Both the position numbers and the translations under genes were made by a program. This document shows positions 17,890 to 27,263 of a stretch of DNA of 64,000 nucleotides, in pieces. Under the pieces are notes generated by a model. It did no database searches, was not told where the DNA came from, and saw only the letters and a program-made list of their open reading frames with translations. Within the stretch, counting starts at the first letter, position 1; each line of letters starts with the position of its first letter. This DNA is from JAJRTE01 sp964418585 (GTDB lineage Bacteria > Myxococcota_A > UBA796 > JAJRTE01): assembly GCA_964418585.1 (NCBI GenBank), contig CAYQMG010000147.1, positions 13,445-77,444 of the forward strand, written 5' to 3'.

Positions 17890-18903
17890 CTACCAGCGCA
17901 GCAAGATGGAACCCCAGGTGAATCCGGATCCGAATGCGGCGAGGAGGACCAGGTCTCCCCGGCGGATTCGGTCTTGTACCACCGCCTCGTGCAGGGCGAT
18001 GGGTATTGAGGCTGCTGTTGTGTTTCCGTACCGTTCGATGTTGTTGAACAGCCGCTCGTTCGGGATGTTCAACCGGTTGGCCACCGATTCGACGATCCTG
18101 AGGTTGGCCTGATGAAACACGAAACAGGCGATGTCCCCGATCGAATATCCGGTTTTGTGGAGCACCTCCTTCACCGACTCCTCGAGCCGCTGGACCGCGT
18201 GTCGGAACACCCGTCGTCCGTCCATCACCGGGAAGTGCAACCCCTGGTCGAGCATCTGGTGGTCGATTCTCGGCCGCCTTGAGGATTGGGGTGCGACACA
18301 CATGAGGGCGTCCGCATGTTCGCCCTGAGCGTGGAGGACACTTCCCAGGATTCCACTGTCCGGTGAATGTGCGGGCGCGATCACCACGGCGCCTGCGCCG
18401 TCACCGAAGAGTGCGCTGAGATCCCGCCCACGTGGCCCCAGGTCGAGGCCGGTGGAGTGCACCTCCGCCCCCACCACGAGCACTCGACGGGCCTGTCCGG
18501 CGAGCACGAGCGCGTCGGCCACGGTCAGGCCGTAGAGAAAACCGGTGCACTGGTTTCTCACGTCCATGGCGGGCGTGAGGCCCATTTCGAGCCTGGCCTG
18601 GAGGTAGCACGAACTTCCGGGGAAGCAGAAGTCCGGAGTCAGGGTAGCAAACACCACGAAGTCGATGTCCTTTGGTGTGAGTCCTGCACCTCGTATCGCC
18701 TGGTTCGCGGCCTCGACACCCAGGTCGGACGCCCCGATCCCCTCGTTCACGAACCGCCGCTCCCGGATTCCCGTCCTCTGTTCAATCCACGCCTCATCCA
18801 CCTCCAACAGCGGAGCGATCTCGGCGTTCGGGACCACGCGCGGGGGCAAGCAGATCCCGGTTCCCAGGATCCGCGACCGTACCGGCCGTTCCGGGCTAGA
18901 CAT
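17890..18903 (-). CDS. fabH: 3-oxoacyl-ACP synthase III (FabH-like)
   Basis: 337-residue thiolase-fold condensing enzyme that starts fatty-acid synthesis from acyl-CoA and malonyl-ACP. Catalytic triad: Cys119 in NQCTGFLYGL, His264 in FHQANLRIV and Asn294 in GNTTAAS. The DLSALFGDGAGAVV segment is also typical. Because KAS III-like enzymes also build polyketides and other lipids, the housekeeping role is probable but not certain. The ATG at 18903 overlaps the gyrB stop by eight bases, which decides the start; an upstream start would lie well inside gyrB. Confidence 0.88.
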   Translation of the reverse strand: MSSPERPVRSRILGTGICLPPRVVPNAEIAPLLEVDEAWIEQRTGIRERRFVNEGIGASDLGVEAANQAIRGAGLTPKDIDFVVFATLTPDFCFPGSSCYLQARLEMGLTPAMDVRNQCTGFLYGLTVADALVLAGQARRVLVVGAEVHSTGLDLGPRGRDLSALFGDGAGAVVIAPAHSPDSGILGSVLHAQGEHADALMCVAPQSSRRPRIDHQMLDQGLHFPVMDGRRVFRHAVQRLEESVKEVLHKTGYSIGDIACFVFHQANLRIVESVANRLNIPNERLFNNIERYGNTTAASIPIALHEAVVQDRIRRGDLVLLAAFGSGFTWGSILLRW

Positions 18904-21394
18904 CGAGGTTTCGGACCTTGAGCGCGTTCCTGACGATGAACTCCCGCCTCGGCTCAACCTGGTCTCCCATCAGAATGGTGAACATTTCGTCCGCCACGAC
19001 GTCGTCCTGAACAACCACCTTCAAGAGCGTCCTGGACTCCGGATTCATCGTGGTCTCCCACAACTGTTCCGGGTTCATCTCTCCAAGTCCCTTGTACCGC
19101 TGAATCACGTAACCTTTCCGGGACCTTTCGAGCACGAAGTCGAGCAAGGCGCGCGGATCTCCGAACGAACGCTCCTCAGCGTCCGCTCCGGCACGTACCG
19201 GGAGCTTCAACGAACCTCTGATCCGTGCGCCCAGCCGTTCCAACTCGTGGTACTCCGGTCTGGTCGTCAACCGGCGCCCCACCAGGGTCTCCCGCTCATG
19301 ACCGTCCACCTCGGTACGGACACGGAGTGCAAACTCCCCGTCCGCCACCGAGATCAGATCGCACTGCGGGGCCACGTCCCCCTTGGCCCCCTCCTGAAGC
19401 CTCGCCACCAGCGCCGCCCCAACGGCCTCCAGTCGCGTCGCGTCGGAAAACGGCAACGGTTCTTCCCCGGCCACATGAAGCAACGCCTCGACCACACCCG
19501 CATCCATCGACTGTGAAAAGCGCTCCAACACACGTTCGAACCGACCCACATCCTCCAGCACACCCAGAAGCGTCTCGGGTTCCACCGCATTGCCCTCTGC
19601 GTCGACCACCTGGACCCTGGCAGAGCCTTGTGTGAGCAAGAAGCGCTCCAATTCCGCCTCATCCTTGAGGTACTGCTCGCTCTTGCCCTTTTTTACCTTG
19701 AACAGGGGCGGCTGCGCGATGTACAGGTGCCCGGCATGAACCAGATCCCGCATCTGGCGATAGAAAAAGGTGAGCAGCAACGTCCGGATGTGGGAACCAT
19801 CCACGTCGGCGTCGGTCATGATGATGATTTTGTGGTATCGAAGCTTTGCCAGGTCGAAATCGTCGGCGCCGATGCCGGTGCCCAGGGCGGTGATGAGCAC
19901 CCGGATCTCCTGGCTCGACAACATCTTGTCGAACCGCGCCTTCTCCACATTCAAGATCTTCCCACGCAATGGCAGGATCGCCTGATTGCGCCGATCTCTC
20001 CCCTGCTTGGCAGAACCGCCCGCAGATTCCCCCTCCACCAGAAACAATTCACACTTCGCAGGATCCCGCTCCTGACAGTCGGCGAGCTTCCCGGGAAGAC
20101 CCCCACCGTCCAGCACCGACTTGCGCCGCGCCAGCTCCCGCGCATGGCGTGCCGCCTCCCGGGCGCGTGCCGCGTCGACCGCCTTCAGAACCAGCTTCTT
20201 GGCCAACTGCGGGTTTTCCTCGAGAAACGCTCCGAGTTGCTCGTTTACGATCGTCTCGACCAGCCCCTTCACCTCGGAGTTCCCGAGCTTCGTCTTGGTC
20301 TGCCCTTCGAACTGGGGTTCCGGAATCTTTACCGAAATGACGCAGGTGATGCCCTCCCGGACATCCTCCCCAGACATGCCCCCGCTCTTGACGTTCTTGA
20401 GCAGATTGTTGGCCACGGCATAGTTGTTCATCGTGCGGGTCAGTGCCGCCTTGAACCCGGTGACGTGTGTGCCTCCCTCGTGCGTGTTGATGTTGTTGGC
20501 AAACGAGTGAATGATCTCCTGGTACCCCTCGTTGTATTGCAACGCAATCTCTGCGGTCACCCGTTCCCGCTCTCCGGAAATGTAGATCGGCTGGGGGTGC
20601 AGCGGCCTTTTGTTCTTGTTCAATGTTTCGACGAAGCTGACGATCCCCCCTTCGTAGCAGAACTGGTTCTCCTTCTCCGTCCGTTCATCCCGGATGGTGA
20701 CCTGAATGCCGGGGGTCAAAAAGGCCAGCTCCCGCAGCCGTTGAGACAGCACATCGAACGAGAAGTCGACGGTTTCGAAAATCTCCCGGTCGGGCAAGAA
20801 CCAGACCCGCGTGCCGGTGCGTGGCGTCCCGTCCTCCTTCTGCTCGGCCGCCCCAACCTCACGCAGGGGCCCTTCCTTCACTCCGTGACGACACTTGAGC
20901 TGGAACTGCTTCCCGTTGCGCCAGATCGTGACCTCGAGCCACTCCGACAGGGCGTTCACCACCGAGATCCCGACCCCGTGAAGGCCTCCAGACACCTTGT
21001 ACGACACGTTGTCAAACTTCCCACCCGCGTGCAACGTGGTCAGCACAACCTCGGCCGCAGACATGCCCTCGGTCGGGTGCATGTCCACCGGTATCCCACG
21101 ACCATTGTCCTCCACCGACACACTGCCGTCGGTATGGATCACCACCTCGATCCAGGTGCAGTACCCCGCCATCGCCTCGTCAATGGCGTTGTCCACCGCC
21201 TCGTACACCAAATGGTGCAGCCCACCCGACCCCGTGTTCCCGATGTACATCGCAGGACGCTTCCGCACTGCGTCCAGTCCCTCCAGCACCTTGATGTTGG
21301 AGGCATCATAGGTCTCCTCCGCGCCACCCTGCTCGGCAAGCGGTGCACCATCTTCCTCAGACTCCATCCGTGAAGGAGCTACCCTGTCTTCCAC
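18896..21394 (-). CDS. gyrB: DNA gyrase subunit B
   Basis: 832-residue ATPase subunit of gyrase. GHKL ATPase motifs: EAVDNAIDEA, DNGRGIPVD and GGLHGVGISVVNAL. TOPRIM motifs: EGESAGGSAKQGRDR and MTDADVDGSHIRTLLL. The C-terminal QRYKGLGEMNPEQLW is present. About 170 extra residues between TOPRIM and the C-terminal motif match the insert seen in Gram-negative GyrB. The start is a GTG at 21394 with a GGAGA site seven bases upstream; an ATG nine codons later has no ribosome site. First gene of the gyrB-fabH-arsA-arsA-gyrA operon. Confidence 0.97.
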   Translation of the reverse strand: MEDRVAPSRMESEEDGAPLAEQGGAEETYDASNIKVLEGLDAVRKRPAMYIGNTGSGGLHHLVYEAVDNAIDEAMAGYCTWIEVVIHTDGSVSVEDNGRGIPVDMHPTEGMSAAEVVLTTLHAGGKFDNVSYKVSGGLHGVGISVVNALSEWLEVTIWRNGKQFQLKCRHGVKEGPLREVGAAEQKEDGTPRTGTRVWFLPDREIFETVDFSFDVLSQRLRELAFLTPGIQVTIRDERTEKENQFCYEGGIVSFVETLNKNKRPLHPQPIYISGERERVTAEIALQYNEGYQEIIHSFANNINTHEGGTHVTGFKAALTRTMNNYAVANNLLKNVKSGGMSGEDVREGITCVISVKIPEPQFEGQTKTKLGNSEVKGLVETIVNEQLGAFLEENPQLAKKLVLKAVDAARAREAARHARELARRKSVLDGGGLPGKLADCQERDPAKCELFLVEGESAGGSAKQGRDRRNQAILPLRGKILNVEKARFDKMLSSQEIRVLITALGTGIGADDFDLAKLRYHKIIIMTDADVDGSHIRTLLLTFFYRQMRDLVHAGHLYIAQPPLFKVKKGKSEQYLKDEAELERFLLTQGSARVQVVDAEGNAVEPETLLGVLEDVGRFERVLERFSQSMDAGVVEALLHVAGEEPLPFSDATRLEAVGAALVARLQEGAKGDVAPQCDLISVADGEFALRVRTEVDGHERETLVGRRLTTRPEYHELERLGARIRGSLKLPVRAGADAEERSFGDPRALLDFVLERSRKGYVIQRYKGLGEMNPEQLWETTMNPESRTLLKVVVQDDVVADEMFTILMGDQVEPRREFIVRNALKVRNLDV

Positions 21395-21513
21395 GCTCGT
21401 TCTCCAGAAATCTCAGCTTCCGATTGGATCCGATCGCTGCCGGCCGCCGGGGGATCGATCAATGCCAGGTTCAGCCTTGGCAACAGGTCGTTCATCTTCA
21501 ATCAAATTCTTGG

Positions 21514-21542
21514 TTTATAGCACGGAACATCCCAAAAGTAAA
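21514..21542 (-). promoter_or_regulatory. Candidate promoter of the gyrB operon
   Basis: Minus strand: -35 TTTACT (21537-21542), a 17-base spacer, -10 TATAAA (21514-21519). It lies in the recF-gyrB gap about 120 bases upstream of the gyrB GTG, giving a long leader. Confidence 0.55.
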
Positions 21543-21570
21543 CGAAATTCGGCATGCCATCGAGGTGATC

Positions 21571-22695
21571 TCATGACGCTTTCTCCTGCACCACCTCGCC
21601 GGAAACCAGTCGAACCGTTGCGCGATCGGACAGCGGATCGACGGCCAAATGGTCCGGCGATGTGGTGGTGATGAACACCTGACACCCTGCCTCCAGAACC
21701 CGGTGCATCAGATACTGGTTCCGCGTCCGGTCGAGTTCCGAGGTGACGTCGTCCAGGAGAAACACAGGCACGATCCGGGTGCGCTCGACAATGACCTGGA
21801 GTTCGACGAATTTCAAACTCAATGAGACCAGCCGCTGCTGCCCCTGGGAGCCGAACGATGCCGCAGGCCGCCCCTCCAGGGTGAGGTCGAGCCCGTCGAG
21901 TTGAGGCCCCACCAAGTTCCTTCGCACCCGGATTTCCTCCTGAGCCCGCTCCTCGAGCATCCTGGCGAACCGTTCGCGGACGACCTCGATGGGGGTCTCC
22001 TCGTCGTCGGCAAGAGGAGAGGTGTATCGCAGGTCCACCAGGGTCCCACTTCGACTCACCTCCTCGAACGTGTCCCGAAACGTGGGGCGAACGCGCCGGA
22101 CGAACCGCAATCGGGCCACCACCATCCGGGACCCCAGGTCGGCCTGCCGGTCGTTCCACGGCTCGAGATCCGTGGGACGAACACCCGGGCCGGACAACAG
22201 CCGGTGTTTCTGCAACAAGATCTTCCGATAACTCCGGAGAATGTCCTGATACCTCGGATAGATCTCCCCGATGGCATTGTCCAGGAATCGACGGCGCAAC
22301 GCAGGAGGCCCCTTCACCAGCCGGAGGTCGTCCGGCACGAACAGCACCACCTTGGTCTCACCCACAAACCCAGGCACCTGGGACGCTCGCTTGCCATCAA
22401 TCCGCGCCACCTTGCCCCGCCCGGTCAGAACCACCGACACACGCCGCTCCCCCGACGCAGTCGACACATCACCTGCAACCCGGGCGTGCACACACCCAAA
22501 TTGAACCAGATCGCCCGTCTTGCGGGTTCGGAAGGAGTGGAAGCGCAACAGCAGAAAAAGCGCCTCCAGGAGATTGGTCTTACCCTGGGCGTTGTGACCG
22601 TGAATGATGGTTAGCTGAGACGGAAAATCCAGACCGAGTCGGCTCAGGTTCCGGAACCCCTCCGCTTCAATCCGTTCGATCCTCACCAGGTCCAC
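21571..22695 (-). CDS. recF: DNA replication and repair protein RecF
   Basis: 374-residue SMC-like ATPase that helps load RecA at single-strand gaps. Walker A is GHNAQGKTNLLEALF near residue 33; the ABC-type signature region is SFGSQGQQRLVSLSLK; Walker B is FLLDDVTSELD. Length and motif order are normal for RecF. The start is a GTG (GTG GAC CTG GTG) ten bases after the dnaN stop, so the gene is probably co-transcribed with dnaN. The dnaA-dnaN-recF-gyrB order is the ancestral bacterial origin arrangement. Confidence 0.95.
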   Translation of the reverse strand: MDLVRIERIEAEGFRNLSRLGLDFPSQLTIIHGHNAQGKTNLLEALFLLLRFHSFRTRKTGDLVQFGCVHARVAGDVSTASGERRVSVVLTGRGKVARIDGKRASQVPGFVGETKVVLFVPDDLRLVKGPPALRRRFLDNAIGEIYPRYQDILRSYRKILLQKHRLLSGPGVRPTDLEPWNDRQADLGSRMVVARLRFVRRVRPTFRDTFEEVSRSGTLVDLRYTSPLADDEETPIEVVRERFARMLEERAQEEIRVRRNLVGPQLDGLDLTLEGRPAASFGSQGQQRLVSLSLKFVELQVIVERTRIVPVFLLDDVTSELDRTRNQYLMHRVLEAGCQVFITTTSPDHLAVDPLSDRATVRLVSGEVVQEKAS

Positions 22696-22704
22696 GAAAG
22701 CAGC

Positions 22705-23823
22705 CTACTCGAGACGCATGGGCATGACCACGTACATCACATCGTCCTTGCCTTCGTCCTTCACGATACCGGGGTTCAAGCTGTCTCCAAGCTTCACCAC
22801 CACCCGCTCCCCATTCAACGCACCCAGCGCATCAAGGAAATAGCGGGCGTTGAACCCGATCGTAAGAGACTCCGCGTCACTCTCCACCTCCAGCGTCTCC
22901 CGCGATTCCCCAAGATCCGGGTTTGACGCGGACACTTCCAGCGTGTCCCCTTCAAGCCTGAACCGCACCGAGTGCGTCTTCTCGCTCGACAGAATCGATA
23001 CCCGCTTCAGCGCCCGCGTGAACTCCTCACGTCCCACCACCATGCGCTTCAGCGAACGCCGCGGGATCACCTGACGGTAGTCCGGGAAATCTCCTTCCAG
23101 GAGGCGCATGAAGAACACGATCTTGTTGTGCTTGAAGAGAGCCGAGTTGTTGCTGAACGAAACTTCTACGTCCTCATCCCCAAACTCGTCGCAAAGCTTC
23201 TTCAACTCGTTCAACCCCTTCCGCGGAAGAAGATACCCCTCCTTCAGATCCACATCCCCGGAATAGGGCCGGTTGATCAAAGACAATCGGTGCCCGTCCG
23301 TGGAGATCATCCGCAGTCCGCCCCCTTCCTCCTCGGAAAGCTGCTCGAGAAACGCTCCGTTCAACCCATATCGCGAATCGTCCGTGGCAATCGAGAAGTA
23401 GGTGTGCTCGATCATCTCCTTCAACGCCGTGCCGTTCAAAAGGAACGTCTTGGCTCCGTCCATCTCCGGAATCGACGGGTAACCCTCCGAACTCAGGCCC
23501 ACGATCTTGAAGTACGCCTTCCCGCTGGTGATCTCCATCCAGTCGTTCTCCAGGCGCTTCATGTGCACGGTCTCGAGCGGGAGGTTGTTCACGATCTCGT
23601 AGAGCTGCTTGGCGCCCAACGTGATCTCACCGGAAGACATGACCTCCGCCTCATACTCACCGGTGAAAGCGATTTCCATATCAGACGCGGTGATCTTGAT
23701 ACCGGAGTCTACAGTCTGTATGAGCACGTTTGCCAACAGAGGGATTGTGTTCCGTCGGTCGACGATCCCCTGCACTCTCTCCAGAGCGCGCCGAAATGTC
23801 TCACGTTCGATCACAAACTCCAT
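22705..23823 (-). CDS. dnaN: DNA polymerase III beta sliding clamp
   Basis: 372-residue ring-forming processivity clamp. The sequence opens MEFVIERETFRRALERVQGIV and has the three-domain organisation, with the first domain containing GGLRMISTDGHRL-type clamp motifs and the C-terminus ending VMPMRLE, typical of the family. An AGGAGA ribosome site precedes the ATG at 23823. It is followed closely by recF. Confidence 0.96.
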   Translation of the reverse strand: MEFVIERETFRRALERVQGIVDRRNTIPLLANVLIQTVDSGIKITASDMEIAFTGEYEAEVMSSGEITLGAKQLYEIVNNLPLETVHMKRLENDWMEITSGKAYFKIVGLSSEGYPSIPEMDGAKTFLLNGTALKEMIEHTYFSIATDDSRYGLNGAFLEQLSEEEGGGLRMISTDGHRLSLINRPYSGDVDLKEGYLLPRKGLNELKKLCDEFGDEDVEVSFSNNSALFKHNKIVFFMRLLEGDFPDYRQVIPRRSLKRMVVGREEFTRALKRVSILSSEKTHSVRFRLEGDTLEVSASNPDLGESRETLEVESDAESLTIGFNARYFLDALGALNGERVVVKLGDSLNPGIVKDEGKDDVMYVVMPMRLE

Positions 23824-23857
23824 AACTCAGGTTCTCCTGTTTGAGGAATGATACCGT

Positions 23858-23886
23858 AGTATATTGAAAGTCAGAGTAGACGTCAT
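23858..23886 (-). promoter_or_regulatory. Candidate dnaN promoter
   Basis: Minus strand: -35 ATGACG (23881-23886), a 17-base spacer, -10 TATACT (23858-23863). A second -10-like TATCAT lies at 23848-23853. It sits 35-60 bases upstream of the dnaN ATG. Confidence 0.45.
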
Positions 23887-23937
23887 CGTTTTCTGTGTAC
23901 GAGCGCTCTACCGGCCGGTTCTTTCGACCAAATCCGG

Positions 23938-24050
23938 TGTGGACAGCTATGTGGAGAAGCTGGGAGCAACCTGGTCGTGGAGGCTGCGATGATATTCGGG
24001 CTACCCATTGCGCACAGGGAAGCCCCAGGGAATTCACAGGGATGTCCACA
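23938..24050. other. DnaA-box-like cluster in the dnaA-dnaN gap (possible oriC element)
   Basis: Three 9-mers resemble the DnaA box TTATCCACA or its complement TGTGGATAA. They are TGTGGACAG (23938-23946), TGTGGAGAA (23950-23958, one mismatch) and ATGTCCACA (24042-24050, two mismatches). They lie within the 242-base gap between dnaA and dnaN, a common location for oriC. No perfect box and no clear AT-rich unwinding element are seen, so this may be an accessory part of the origin or a dnaA autoregulatory site. Confidence 0.35.
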
Positions 24051-24065
24051 CCCTCGAGGGGACAA

Positions 24066-25409
24066 CTAGGCGCCGATCAGCCGTTCGATCGCTCTTAGTT
24101 CGTTTTCCAACTCCTTGGACCTGGCAATCCGCTCCTCGACCTTCTTCACCGCGTGGATGATGGTGGTATGGTCCCGCCCGCCGAACTTTTGCCCGAGTTC
24201 AGGAAATGAATTGTTGGTGTGCTTGCGGCTCAGGTACATGGCCACCTGGCGGGGCCAGATGAGGTGCTTGTGCTTCCGGTGGGACTTGATGTCCACGATC
24301 TGGAGGCCGAAATGCTCGCACACCGCGTTCAGGATATTGTCCACCGTCACCGGCGGTTGGTCCTTGTCCAGTAACTTGCTCAGCACCTCCTCGGCGAAAG
24401 CCAGGTCGATCGTCCGCTTGTAGAAGGATGCCGAGGCAGACAGCCTGATCAGGCTGCCTTCAAGTTCCCGAACGTTGCTCTTGCTGTTGGTGGCGATGTA
24501 GAGCGCCACGTCGTCCGGGAGCTCGATGTTGACCAGGGAGGCCTTCTTTTTCAGGATGGCCACCTTGGTTTCCAGGTCGGGAGGTTGGATGTCAGCGATG
24601 AGGCCCCACTCGAACCGGTTGCGGAGCCGCTCCTCCATGCCCTGGATCTCTTTCGGGAACTTGTCTGAGGTGACCACAATTTGCTTGCCCGAGGAGTGCA
24701 GCGCGTTGAACGTGTAGAAAAACTCCTCCTGTGTTCGAACCTTCCCCGCCAGAAACTGGATGTCGTCCACCAGCAGCGCGTCGCACGAGTCCCGATACTT
24801 GTTCCGGAACTCATTCATCTGCTCATACCGGATGGAGTTGATCAGTTCGTTCACAAACTGCTCACTCGACAGGTAGATGATTCGCGCCGAAGGCCGATCG
24901 CGACGAATCTTGTTCCCAATGGCATTCAGAAGGTGAGTCTTGCCCAATCCCACCGTCCCGAATATAAATAACGGATTGTAGGTCTGCGCAGGATTGTCGG
25001 CCACGGCTCGAGCAGCAGCGTGAGCAAACTGGTTGGAGGAACCAACGACGAATGTCTCGAATGTCTTGTCCGGGTTGAGATCGAAAAGACTCTGATCCGA
25101 ACCCGGAACATCCAGGCCTTCCGAAATCGACTCCGCATGGCCGGCCCCCGAACCGCCACCGGAATCGTCGGCATAGCTGAACTTCAGTTGATACGGTCGG
25201 CCCGCAAGACGCTCAAGCTCGGTGTGGATCAGCTCCTGGTAGTTGTCCCGGATCCACTCCTGAAAATACCGGTTCGGAACCTCCAGGTGGATCTCCTGGT
25301 CCCGGATCGCCACAAGGCGGGTCTGGGTGAACCAGATGTCAAAGTTCTGCTTGCTGATACGTCGCTGGATGGCCGTGAGCAAGTCTTGCCAAAGATTGTC
25401 TTTTCCCAT
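24066..25409 (-). CDS. dnaA: Chromosomal replication initiator DnaA
   Basis: 447-residue AAA+ initiator. Domain I (about 1-85) opens with LWQDLLTAIQRRISKQNFDIWF. A short linker follows, then the AAA+ domain with Walker A FGTVGLGKTHLL and Walker B LLVDDIQFLAGK. Domain IV carries the DNA-binding signature RDHTTIIHAVKKVEE. The second residue of the Walker A loop is Thr where Gly is usual (GGVGLGKT). The ATG is at 25409. It has a long 5' leader of about 195 bases and its own candidate promoter. Confidence 0.97.
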   Translation of the reverse strand: MGKDNLWQDLLTAIQRRISKQNFDIWFTQTRLVAIRDQEIHLEVPNRYFQEWIRDNYQELIHTELERLAGRPYQLKFSYADDSGGGSGAGHAESISEGLDVPGSDQSLFDLNPDKTFETFVVGSSNQFAHAAARAVADNPAQTYNPLFIFGTVGLGKTHLLNAIGNKIRRDRPSARIIYLSSEQFVNELINSIRYEQMNEFRNKYRDSCDALLVDDIQFLAGKVRTQEEFFYTFNALHSSGKQIVVTSDKFPKEIQGMEERLRNRFEWGLIADIQPPDLETKVAILKKKASLVNIELPDDVALYIATNSKSNVRELEGSLIRLSASASFYKRTIDLAFAEEVLSKLLDKDQPPVTVDNILNAVCEHFGLQIVDIKSHRKHKHLIWPRQVAMYLSRKHTNNSFPELGQKFGGRDHTTIIHAVKKVEERIARSKELENELRAIERLIGA

Positions 25410-25612
25410 GGTGTGACGACGATCGGGTTAAACCATGCGTTCTATTGTGAGCACCATTTGTTGTGTAGCGACACCGGCATCATCCCTGTATCCAACAAGC
25501 GTGGGTACAGCGAGGAAGTGGCTTAGGAAGCACTACACGGAAGGAGCCCGGTCAGAGGGTACAAGCGACCCATGGTGCGGGATACCCTCCTTGTCGGACG
25601 AAAGTGCATTTC

Positions 25613-25641
25613 ATGATAGCAAATCTGTGACCCGAGATCAA
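25613..25641 (-). promoter_or_regulatory. Candidate dnaA promoter
   Basis: Minus strand: -35 TTGATC (25636-25641), a 17-base spacer, -10 TATCAT (25613-25618, five of six consensus). Transcription would start near 25605, leaving about a 195-base leader before the dnaA ATG, which could hold regulatory sites; I see no strong DnaA box in it. Confidence 0.5.
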
Positions 25642-25698
25642 GGAGATAACGAGGTTTCGTGTACGCGGTGAAGGGGGGAAGAGAAGGAGGATGGGAGA

Positions 25699-26775
25699 AT
25701 GAGGTGTTGCGGTTCCAGGGTACCTTGCGCAGTGCCGCCCTACTTGCTGGAAGGGGTGGCGAAGGGGGGATCGAGGCTCCAGAGGCGGTGGGCGGAGCGT
25801 GCCTTGCAGCAGATGGAGCGTCTTCGGATCGAGCGTGCGGAGGAGGCGGACCGGGAGTACATGAAGCCGTCCGTTGCGGCGCCGTTGCGGCGGCTGGTGT
25901 ATGATGCGGAGGGGCGTTTCGAGTTGCCGGGGCGGCTGGTTCGTGAGGAAGGGGGAGGGTCGACCGGAGATCCGGCGGTGGATGAGGCCTACGAGATGGC
26001 GGGGACGACCTACCGATTCTACCGGGAGGTGTTGGGGAGGCGTTCGCTGGACGATGGTGGACTGGAGCTGGTTGCCACGGTCCACTACGGAGAGGGGTTC
26101 GACAACGCGTTTTGGAACGGCCGCCAGATGGTGTACGGGGATGGAGACGAGGATCTACCGGAGGGGGAGCGTCTGTTCCGGCGGTTCACATCCTCGTTGG
26201 AGATCGTGGCCCACGAACTGACCCACGGGGTGGTTCAGTACGAGGCCAACCTGAAGTATGCTTTTCAGCCGGGCGCATTGAACGAGTCCATTGCGGACGT
26301 GATGGGAATCCTGGTGAAGCAGTGGCACCTTGGGCAGACGGTGGACGAGGCCGACTGGCTCATCGGATCGGACCTGTTCGTGGAGGGCTATCATGCGCGG
26401 GGCATCCGCTCGCTGGCAGAGCCCGGGACCGCCTATGACGATGTGGCACTGGGTGGCAAGGATCCCCAGCCTGCGCACATGCGGGACTACGTGGAACTGC
26501 CCCGCAGCAAGGACAGTGGGGGCGTCCACCTGAACTCGGGTATCCCCAATCGAGCCTTTTACGTGGCTGCCTACGAAATGGGGGGCCGGGCGTGGGAACG
26601 CGCGGGGCGTATCTGGTACTATGCCCTTCGGGATCGATTGAGGCGCCGCACGGATTTCCACGAGGCTGCGGTCCTGACCTGGAAAGTCGCCGGGGACCTG
26701 TACGGGGAAGGAAGTCGGGAGCAGGTGGCCGTGGGCACCGGCTGGGAGGAGGTCGGGGTGCCGGTCGACAGGTGA
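25699..26775 (+). CDS. M4 family (protealysin-like) zinc metalloprotease without signal peptide
   Basis: 358-residue thermolysin-fold endopeptidase. The zinc site is HELTH at 172-176 with the third ligand Glu196 in NESIAD. The C-terminal domain has the HLNSGIPNRAFY segment with the substrate-stabilising His. The N-terminus lacks a signal peptide. It carries CAVPPYLLEGVA, the short propeptide motif (PPxxL) characteristic of protealysin-type precursors, followed by a 60-residue helical propeptide. Protealysin-like enzymes are largely intracellular or released by lysis. The ATG at 25699 has an AAGGAGG site upstream. It is transcribed divergently from dnaA; nothing ties it to replication. Confidence 0.9.
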   Translation: MRCCGSRVPCAVPPYLLEGVAKGGSRLQRRWAERALQQMERLRIERAEEADREYMKPSVAAPLRRLVYDAEGRFELPGRLVREEGGGSTGDPAVDEAYEMAGTTYRFYREVLGRRSLDDGGLELVATVHYGEGFDNAFWNGRQMVYGDGDEDLPEGERLFRRFTSSLEIVAHELTHGVVQYEANLKYAFQPGALNESIADVMGILVKQWHLGQTVDEADWLIGSDLFVEGYHARGIRSLAEPGTAYDDVALGGKDPQPAHMRDYVELPRSKDSGGVHLNSGIPNRAFYVAAYEMGGRAWERAGRIWYYALRDRLRRRTDFHEAAVLTWKVAGDLYGEGSREQVAVGTGWEEVGVPVDR

Positions 26776-26780
26776 TCGGG

Positions 26781-27200
26781 TCACTCTCCGATGATCTTGA
26801 TGAGCACTCGTTTCCTGCGCCGCCCGTCAAACTCGCCGTAGTGGATTTGCTCCCACGGTCCCAGGTCCAGGTCTCCGTTGGTGATGGCCACCACTACCTC
26901 GCGACCCATCACCTGGCGCTTGAGATGGGCGTCTGCATTGTCCTCTCCAGTGTCGTTGTGGCGGTAGGCGTAGACCGGCTCATGGGGAGCAAGCTGCTCC
27001 AGCCAGCGGTCGTAGTCCTGGTGAAGACCCGGTTCGTCGTCGTTGATGAAAACCGACGCGGTGATGTGCATGGCGTTGACCAGCACGAGCCCTTCCTGAA
27101 CACCGCTCTCCAGGACAGCTTCCCGCACTTGCGGCGTGATGTTGAGGATGGCTCGCCGGGTGGGGATGTTGAACCAGAGTTCCTTTCTGTGGTGCTTCAT
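26781..27200 (-). CDS. YjbQ/UPF0047 family protein
   Basis: 139-residue small cytoplasmic protein of the YjbQ family, annotated in databases as a secondary thiamine-phosphate synthase enzyme; the physiological role is unsettled. Conserved signature residues are visible: HITASVFINDDE (about 45-56), YRHNDTGEDNADAHLK (about 78-93) and a C-terminal GPWEQIHYGEFDGRRRKRV. Length is normal. AGGAGA precedes the ATG at 27200. It converges on the protease gene five bases away. It lies 63 bases downstream of a barrel-protein gene on the same strand, which is probably fortuitous. Confidence 0.9.
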   Translation of the reverse strand: MKHHRKELWFNIPTRRAILNITPQVREAVLESGVQEGLVLVNAMHITASVFINDDEPGLHQDYDRWLEQLAPHEPVYAYRHNDTGEDNADAHLKRQVMGREVVVAITNGDLDLGPWEQIHYGEFDGRRRKRVLIKIIGE

Positions 27201-27263
27201 CGACTGGTCTCCTGGAAAAGCTGAATAGAAGTGATGCCGTTCGGGACGTGATGACCTGCGAGC

